DNA of 64,000 bases, taken from positions 496,001 through 560,000 of the forward strand of contig NZ_CP031611.1 of NCBI RefSeq assembly GCF_001687475.2, written 5' to 3'. Origin of the DNA: Campylobacter hepaticus (GTDB lineage: Bacteria > Campylobacterota > Campylobacteria > Campylobacterales > Campylobacteraceae). The notes beneath the pieces are model-generated. The model was not told where the DNA came from, did not search any database, and saw nothing but the letters and a program-made list of their open reading frames with translations. Positions 58,350 to 64,000 of the stretch are shown piece after piece. The position numbers were made by a program, and so were the translations under genes. Position 1 is the stretch's first letter. The number at the start of each line of letters is the position of its first letter.

Positions 58350-59727
58350 TAACTTTCTCCCATATTGTACCATTTGGAGTATCTAAAAGTATAATTTTTT
58401 TATGATTTAATTGCTCTCTTATAGCATCAGCCTTGATAAAATCTTTATTTTTTTTTGCTTCATTTCTTTGCAAGATTAATTTTTCAATTTCCTCGCATTC
58501 TTTTTGACTCACACCCCATTGAAAATATAAAGTCGTATCCATAAAACCAAAACCAAAAATACTAGCTAATTCCCCTAATGTTTCTTTTATATTTTGTTTT
58601 AAAATTTTATTTTTACCTTCTTTATCAAGTTTTGAATTAGCATAATTAATAAAATCATCTAAAAGCGCTAAAGCTTTAGAAATATTTAAATCATCCTTTA
58701 AAACATCAAGAATTTGCATAGAAATTTTACTTTTAATACAAATATTATTTAAAATATCAAAATCACAAATTACACCCACACCCAATCTTTTCTTAAGACG
58801 ATAAAATTTATCTAAACGCTTTTTAGAATTTTCTAAATCCGCTAAAGAATAATTAAAATGAGATCTATAATGAGAACTTAAAAGATAAAATCTTAAAGCT
58901 TCACCCATAAATTCTTTTAATGCATCTTTTACAAAAAAACTATTATTTAAACTCTTGCTCATTTTTTCGCCATCAATTTTAACAAAACCATTATGCAACC
59001 AAATTTTTGCTAAATTTTTACCACAAGCACAACGGTATTGAGCAACCTCATTTTCATGATGAGGAAAAAATAAGTCCATACCTCCAGCATGAATATCAAG
59101 AGTATCCTTAAAAATATAATCAATCATGGCAACGCATTCAGTATGCCAACCAGGACGCCCTATTCCAAATTCACTTTTATAAAATTTTTCATCAAATTTC
59201 CAAAGCACAAAATCACTTTCATTTTTCTTTTGTATCTTAACATTAAGACGAGAAAGATTTTGAGTGTTTTGATTAGATAAAGTAAAATATTGACTATCTT
59301 TGCTTGTATCAAAATATATTCCATCTTCTAAAGTATAAACAAAACCATTTTTATCAAGTTTTTTAATTAAATCAAGCATTGGTTGTATATAATGAGTTGC
59401 ACATGGTTTTAAATCAGGATCTAAAACATTTAAAGCTTTCATATCTTCTTCATAACTTTGTATATAAAATTGTGCAAGTTCGTCTATACTTTTTCCACTT
59501 TGAGCTATCTTTTTTAAAATTTTATCATCAATATCTGTATAATTTCTAACAAATTTAACCTGATTCCCACAAGCAAGTAAAACTCTGCGTAAAAGATCAA
59601 AACAAACGCTGCTTCTAGCATGACCTAAATGTGCATGATCATAAACTGTAGGACCACATAAATAAATATTAATATTTTTTTTATCAAGTTCTTTTTTTTC
59701 TTTTGTTGCACTATCTAATAATCTCAT
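58342..59727 (-). CDS. cysS: Cysteinyl-tRNA synthetase
   Basis: 461 residues. Class I signature HLGHARS and the zinc Cys in YLCGPTVYDHAHLGH (about 22-36), GWHTEC and HHENEVAQ for zinc, and KMSKSLNN (about 256-263). The start overlaps the murJ stop by 1 base (TAATG). It charges tRNA-Cys. Confidence 0.97.
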   Translation of the reverse strand: MRLLDSATKEKKELDKKNINIYLCGPTVYDHAHLGHARSSVCFDLLRRVLLACGNQVKFVRNYTDIDDKILKKIAQSGKSIDELAQFYIQSYEEDMKALNVLDPDLKPCATHYIQPMLDLIKKLDKNGFVYTLEDGIYFDTSKDSQYFTLSNQNTQNLSRLNVKIQKKNESDFVLWKFDEKFYKSEFGIGRPGWHTECVAMIDYIFKDTLDIHAGGMDLFFPHHENEVAQYRCACGKNLAKIWLHNGFVKIDGEKMSKSLNNSFFVKDALKEFMGEALRFYLLSSHYRSHFNYSLADLENSKKRLDKFYRLKKRLGVGVICDFDILNNICIKSKISMQILDVLKDDLNISKALALLDDFINYANSKLDKEGKNKILKQNIKETLGELASIFGFGFMDTTLYFQWGVSQKECEEIEKLILQRNEAKKNKDFIKADAIREQLNHKKIILLDTPNGTIWEKVNA

Positions 59728-61178
59728 TAAAAAACTCCTTTAAAATTTCCAAAAATCCACATAAAAAAACTTAAAATATAAGGCTTAATTAAAAAAAGTA
59801 AAACAGCAAAAATAAACAAAACTATTATCATTAAAAAACAAATTTTAATAGATATTAAATTAAAAAAATTCTTAAAACCAAATTCTTTAATATTTGCTCC
59901 AAGCAAATAAAAAGCACTTATAGAACTTGAAAGTGCTACAGCAATAACTTTTAAATTTTCTTCTTGAATTAAAAAAATAAAAACTATGGAGCACAAAGTG
60001 CTAATCACTAAAGATTTTAAAGCAATAACAGCTGCTATTTTTTGTTTAAATTTAGCATAAAGCCATAAAGAAAAAAGTTTTTGCAAACCAAAAGGTAAAA
60101 GTCCTGCAAGATAGGCGATTAAAACATAAGCTGTAATAGTACTATCTTCACTTGTAAAATTTCCTCTTCCAAATAAAAGTTTTGCAATCTCTAAAGCAAA
60201 AACTGAACCTATAATACTAGATACTATGAGCAAAATACTCAAAAACACTAAAACTCTTTGCATAAAACGCAAAGCCAAAGCTTCTTGCCCACTTTTTAAG
60301 TGCTTTAAAATCTTAGGAAAAGAAACCTGGGTTAAAGCAATTGCAAAAAGTGCAAGAGGAAGTTGAAAAATACGGTTTGCATAATAAAGATAAGAAATAC
60401 TTCCACTGACTAAAAAACTAGCAATAGTAGTATCCAAAAGAGAACTTAACTGATTTGCAGAAGAACCTAAAACTCCATGAAAAAAATGACCATAAAAATC
60501 TTTTAATTTTGATTTAAATCTCCTTAATTTAAGACTTAAAACCATAGCACGTATTACAGAATTATTTTTTAAAACTAATAAATGTAAAACAAATTGAGCA
60601 AAACCACTTAAAACCGTAGCATAAGAAAAATAATAAAGAGTATCTTCAGGCATATTTTTATCAACAAAAAAAGCAGCTATAACTATACTTAAATTAAAAA
60701 GCGATGCTGAAAAAGAAGTGATAAAAAATTTTTGTCTATAATTTAAAATTGCACCCAAAAAAGTAACTAAAAAAATAAAAAATAAATACCAAAAATTAAT
60801 TGCTACTAAAGGTGCAGCTAAAGCTATAGTATCTTTAGTGAAACCTAAAGCAAAAAGTTTGGTAAAAAAAGAAGAAAAAAAACTTACCAATAAACAAAAT
60901 AAAAACACAATAATACTAAATTGTATTATCACATTTAAACAAAAGGCTCCTTTTTTTCTTGCCCTTACAAAACTAGGTAAAAAACTCTGCCCAAAAGCTC
61001 CTTCGGCAAATATTCTTCTAAAAAAAGCAGGCATTTTTAATGCTACAAAAAAAATATCACTATAAAGCCCTGCTCCTAAAAAAAGCGCTATTAAAATATC
61101 TCGAATAAGTCCTAAAATCCTTGAAAATAAAATCCCCAAGGCATTAATAATAAAATTTTTAAATATTAAACTCTTCAT
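59727..61178 (-). CDS. murJ: Lipid II flippase MurJ
   Basis: 483 residues with about 13-14 membrane helices. MVF signature near the start: ILFSRILGLIRDILIALFLGAG, then PAFFRRIFAEGAFGQSFLP. It carries undecaprenyl-linked peptidoglycan precursor across the inner membrane, the step after UppS, MurA and GlmU products combine. Divergent from the FapA-like gene. Confidence 0.95.
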   Translation of the reverse strand: MKSLIFKNFIINALGILFSRILGLIRDILIALFLGAGLYSDIFFVALKMPAFFRRIFAEGAFGQSFLPSFVRARKKGAFCLNVIIQFSIIVFLFCLLVSFFSSFFTKLFALGFTKDTIALAAPLVAINFWYLFFIFLVTFLGAILNYRQKFFITSFSASLFNLSIVIAAFFVDKNMPEDTLYYFSYATVLSGFAQFVLHLLVLKNNSVIRAMVLSLKLRRFKSKLKDFYGHFFHGVLGSSANQLSSLLDTTIASFLVSGSISYLYYANRIFQLPLALFAIALTQVSFPKILKHLKSGQEALALRFMQRVLVFLSILLIVSSIIGSVFALEIAKLLFGRGNFTSEDSTITAYVLIAYLAGLLPFGLQKLFSLWLYAKFKQKIAAVIALKSLVISTLCSIVFIFLIQEENLKVIAVALSSSISAFYLLGANIKEFGFKNFFNLISIKICFLMIIVLFIFAVLLFLIKPYILSFFMWIFGNFKGVF

Positions 61179-61245
61179 TAAAATTTTTCATAAAAATTAA
61201 ACTATAATAAAGTATTATTTTAACTAAAATTGATTAAAAATTTAC

Positions 61246-61251
61246 TATAAT
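61246..61251 (+). promoter_or_regulatory. -10 box for the FapA-like gene and ruvA
   Basis: TATAAT 34 bases before the TTG start; the same octamer-like ACTATAATAA occurs again at 61201, so two start points are possible. Confidence 0.55.
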
Positions 61252-61285
61252 AATTTTCTTAATTTTTTACAACAAAGGGAAAATT

Positions 61286-63145
61286 TTGGCTTTAGATGAA
61301 AAAATTATTGTCTACACAGATAACCTAGCTCGTGAACTTTTAAAAATATCTTCACAAACACATATTAGCTTAAATGAACTTGATTTTAACATCCTAGCAT
61401 TTTCTACACAATACCGTTTTGCAGATTTAAAATGGACTAAAATTTCTGAAAAAGAATTAATACTTTTTGAACAAGATACAATTTTTTTAAAAAGCGATCT
61501 TCAAATTATACAAAAATATAAAATTGAAATTTTCCATAATATTAACGCTAATCAAATATCTAAAGCAGTAAAATTAATTGCTAATAGAAATTTAACTAAA
61601 ATTATAGCTCAAATTGATTTTAAAAATCTAGATTTTCATGATAAATTAGCATTAGAACTCTTACAAACAATCTATAAAAAAATGTTAAAGCTTAAATTTT
61701 TAATAGGAATTCGCACTTTTAATTTTAAAAAAGATTTGATATCTTTTTGTAATCAACACAAAAATAAGCCCTTAAATCAAACCATACAACTTACAGTTGC
61801 ACAAGGCATTGAACCTATTTTAAGCCAAGATGAGTCTTTAATATTAGTTTACAAAGAAAAAACTCAAAATTATTCCATCGATGAAAAACGATCAGGAATT
61901 ATTAGCGTTGATGAAAATGAAGTGGTTTTAAAACATATGCAATTTAAAGAAGGTAAAGAAGGTAAAGATTTAAATTTGCATACTATTGAAGTTTTATCTG
62001 GAAATGAAAACAAAGTTAATTTTTCTTGTTCTAAAGCTTTCAAAGAAATAAAACAAGATGGTTATATAGAATATTTAGCCTTAAAAAAAGGTTATATTGT
62101 ACAAGATGGTGATAAATTTGATATTGCTAATGAATTAGAATTTAATGGAGTTGATTTTAAAAGCATAGGGATCTTGAAAGCAGGAATAGACAAAAATGTT
62201 AAAATCAATATAAAATTATCTTCAGAAATTAAAGATGCAGTAAATTCTGGAGTAGGAATAGAATGCGAAGAATTGAATATAATTGGAAATGTAGCTAGCA
62301 ATACCCAACTTCATGCTAAAATAATCAAAATTGAGGGAGCAACACATTCTAAAGCCAAAATTCAATCCGAACAAGCTTATATAAAAACCCACAGAGGTTT
62401 TGTACAAGGACAAAGCGTAAATGTAGATTTACTTGAAGGTGGAACAATTAAAGCCAAAGAAGTAAAAATTAAAAAAAGCCTAGGCGGAAATATACAAGCA
62501 GATAAAATTTACATAGAAAATTTAGAAAGCAATAATTCTTGTATCTTTTTTGAAAATACTACTATAGAACATATAAATGGGGAGAATAATAAATTTCACG
62601 CTAAAATTAAAGTTGAAGATAAAGATTATGACCAAGAATTAAGTAATTTAGAGGAAACAATTTCTAAACTTAATCTTAAGATTAATACAATAAAACAATA
62701 TATTTTATCTAGCCAAAATGGAATCACAAATATTGAAAAAAAAATTGAAGAACTTAAAAATCAAGGACAAAATGTCCCTGTTCAATATACTAAAATTCTT
62801 AAAAACTTTTCTTTGCAAAATATGCAATTAAATAAATTACAAAATAAAGAAAAAGAACTTTTAGAATACAAAAAATCTCTAATATTAGAACTAACACAAT
62901 TACAAAAATTACTTTTTAAAGCAAATGTTATCAATAAAAGTGGAAAATGGACCAATACAAATGAAATTAAATTTTCACTTTTAACACCCAAAGAAGATTT
63001 TTCATATTCTTCATCCATAAATGAAAATGCTAAATACATAGGTATTGAAAAAATTATACAAAATAATCAAGAAAACATAAAAATAAACAAAAAATCAGAT
63101 TATGAACAAAAGGATATAGCATGGTTGTCGCCATCGAAGGAATAA
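61286..63145 (+). CDS. FapA (DUF342)-like protein
   Basis: 619 residues from TTG at 61286, after AAAGGGA. An N-terminal domain (about 1-140, not identified), a FapA-type right-handed beta-helix (about 180-430) with regular repeats such as [15 protein letters not shown] and [16 protein letters not shown], then a coiled coil (about 440-555). In Vibrio, FapA is needed for polar flagellar assembly, but the role in Campylobacter is not known to me. It overlaps ruvA by 25 bases. Confidence 0.85.
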   Translation: MALDEKIIVYTDNLARELLKISSQTHISLNELDFNILAFSTQYRFADLKWTKISEKELILFEQDTIFLKSDLQIIQKYKIEIFHNINANQISKAVKLIANRNLTKIIAQIDFKNLDFHDKLALELLQTIYKKMLKLKFLIGIRTFNFKKDLISFCNQHKNKPLNQTIQLTVAQGIEPILSQDESLILVYKEKTQNYSIDEKRSGIISVDENEVVLKHMQFKEGKEGKDLNLHTIEVLSGNENKVNFSCSKAFKEIKQDGYIEYLALKKGYIVQDGDKFDIANELEFNGVDFKSIGILKAGIDKNVKINIKLSSEIKDAVNSGVGIECEELNIIGNVASNTQLHAKIIKIEGATHSKAKIQSEQAYIKTHRGFVQGQSVNVDLLEGGTIKAKEVKIKKSLGGNIQADKIYIENLESNNSCIFFENTTIEHINGENNKFHAKIKVEDKDYDQELSNLEETISKLNLKINTIKQYILSSQNGITNIEKKIEELKNQGQNVPVQYTKILKNFSLQNMQLNKLQNKEKELLEYKKSLILELTQLQKLLFKANVINKSGKWTNTNEIKFSLLTPKEDFSYSSSINENAKYIGIEKIIQNNQENIKINKKSDYEQKDIAWLSPSKE

Positions 63146-63672
63146 TTACAAAAAAAGAACCTACTTTTATTATTATCAAATGTAATAGTGGTTTAAGTTA
63201 TGGAGTTTTTGTTTCACTTTTTTGCTCATCTAAACTCCAAATTCAAGAAAAATATGAATTATTTATCACTCAAATCATTAAAGAAGATTCTAATAAATTT
63301 TATGGTTTTTTAGATCAAGAAGAACAAAAAATATTTGAAATGCTATTAAAAGTTAATGGAATTGGAGCTAATACTGCTATGGCTATTTGCTCTAGCTTAG
63401 ACATCAATTCTTTTTATAGGGCCTTAAGTTTAGGTGATGAAAATCTATTAAAAAAAGTACCTGGAATAGGATCTAAAAGTGCAAAACGCATTATTGTGGA
63501 ACTTTCAGATGTTAAAACTAAACTTGATAATATAAGTGAAGATAAAAGCGAAGCTTTAGCTGCTTTATTAACCCTAGGCTTTAAACAAGATAAAATTATA
63601 AATGTTTTAACAACTTGTAAACAAACAAATACTAGCGAATTGATTAAAGAAGCTCTTAAAAAACTAGGATGA
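63121..63672 (+). CDS. ruvA: Holliday junction DNA helicase subunit RuvA
   Basis: 183 residues. An OB-fold N-terminus ([14 protein letters not shown]), two helix-hairpin-helix repeats ([27 protein letters not shown]) that bind DNA backbone, and a C-terminal domain that contacts RuvB ([11 protein letters not shown]). It forms a tetramer on Holliday junctions. The start lies inside the FapA-like gene, without its own ribosome site in a spacer. Confidence 0.96.
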   Translation: MVVAIEGIITKKEPTFIIIKCNSGLSYGVFVSLFCSSKLQIQEKYELFITQIIKEDSNKFYGFLDQEEQKIFEMLLKVNGIGANTAMAICSSLDINSFYRALSLGDENLLKKVPGIGSKSAKRIIVELSDVKTKLDNISEDKSEALAALLTLGFKQDKIINVLTTCKQTNTSELIKEALKKLG

Positions 63673-63681
63673 AGGAAAAAT

Positions 63682-64000
63682 ATGAATTATGCAATACTTT
63701 TTGGCGGAAATTCTTACGAACATGAAATCAGTATAGTGAGTGCTATAGTACTTAAAAAAGTCATCCATACACATTTAGAATTTATTTTTTGCGATGAAGA
63801 AAGAAAATTTTATCATATCCCAGAACAAAAAATGAATTCTAAAACTTTTAGCACTAAAGCTTATAAAAAAGAAAAGGAACTTTTTTTAAAACAAGGTGGA
63901 TTTTTTTATAAAAAATTTTTTAAGGAAAATAAATTAAAAACTGATTGCATTATTAATCTTATTCATGGTAGAGATGGAGAAGATGGAAAAATAGCCGCTT
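63682..64000 (+). CDS. ddl: D-alanine--D-alanine ligase, N-terminal part (3' end outside window)
   Basis: 106 codons are visible from the ATG at 63682, preceded by GAAGGAAA, 9 bases after ruvA. The N-terminal ATP-grasp motif [14 protein letters not shown] and the later [12 protein letters not shown] (where Ddl enzymes have LHG.xGEDG) identify it. It makes the D-Ala-D-Ala terminus of peptidoglycan precursors. Confidence 0.93.
   Translation, partial: MNYAILFGGNSYEHEISIVSAIVLKKVIHTHLEFIFCDEERKFYHIPEQKMNSKTFSTKAYKKEKELFLKQGGFFYKKFFKENKLKTDCIINLIHGRDGEDGKIAA

Noticed and set aside
61201-61251. Short repeated ACTATAATAA as a possible operator
   Set aside because: Two copies of a promoter-like, AT-only sequence are expected by chance in DNA of this composition.

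Overview
The window is chromosomal DNA from an epsilonproteobacterium of the Campylobacter jejuni group. The evidence is the very low GC content, dense ATGA/TAATG gene overlaps, Campylobacter-type promoters (TATAAT, often TGnTATAAT, usually no -35), and a gene order that matches, as far as I recall it, the C. jejuni block from ftsK to ddl. The species cannot be named from sequence alone. Several gene groups I remember from C. jejuni NCTC 11168 in this block are absent, so this looks like a more compact relative.

Layout. 1-8 kb: 3' end of ftsK, convergent rpsO, an Rrf2 regulator with flhA, a DHH phosphoesterase with two small companions, a divergent 44-codon ORF, and a di-heme cytochrome c that fits TsdA (tetrathionate/thiosulfate). 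7.7-8.4 kb: a 631-bp non-coding gap with a dif-like palindrome just before xerH; this probably marks the replication terminus. 8.4-16 kb: xerH, fused pabBC, pabA, murA, moeA on +, then lepB and folD on -. 16-22 kb: small cytochrome c, hemL, AtpZ-like protein, membrane proteins, an MFS transporter, and a FliK-like/FlhX pair. 22-32 kb: psd and a metallophosphoesterase (-), gltX, yggT, slt, a lipoprotein, mobB, fbp, metG and a MurF-N-like protein. 32-40 kb: ogt, acnB, an orphan ORF of about 12% GC, an SDR, an NhaC-like antiporter, trmA, ilvA. 40-47 kb, mostly -: truA, an LptF/G-like permease, prepilin peptidase, uppS, coaBC, glmU. 47-64 kb: fliP, kdsB, thrC, lpxK, nadE, an MBL hydrolase, an ENR-like SDR (FabL type), dapA, an M16 protease, pyrD, msbA, cysS, murJ, a FapA-like protein, ruvA and the start of ddl.

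Together the genes serve envelope construction (murA, murJ, uppS, glmU, ddl, kdsB, lpxK, msbA, lepB, slt, psd), the flagellar export system (flhA, fliP, FliK-like, FlhX, FapA-like), folate/molybdopterin/tetrapyrrole/NAD/CoA cofactors, translation (rpsO, gltX, metG, cysS, truA, trmA), chromosome segregation (ftsK, xerH with the candidate dif), and respiration (TsdA-like). I saw no rRNA, tRNA, CRISPR array, insertion sequence or prophage. The least explained items are the extremely AT-rich 160-codon ORF at 35.2 kb, the dif-like site, the FliK-like/FlhX pair and the MurF-N-like protein.
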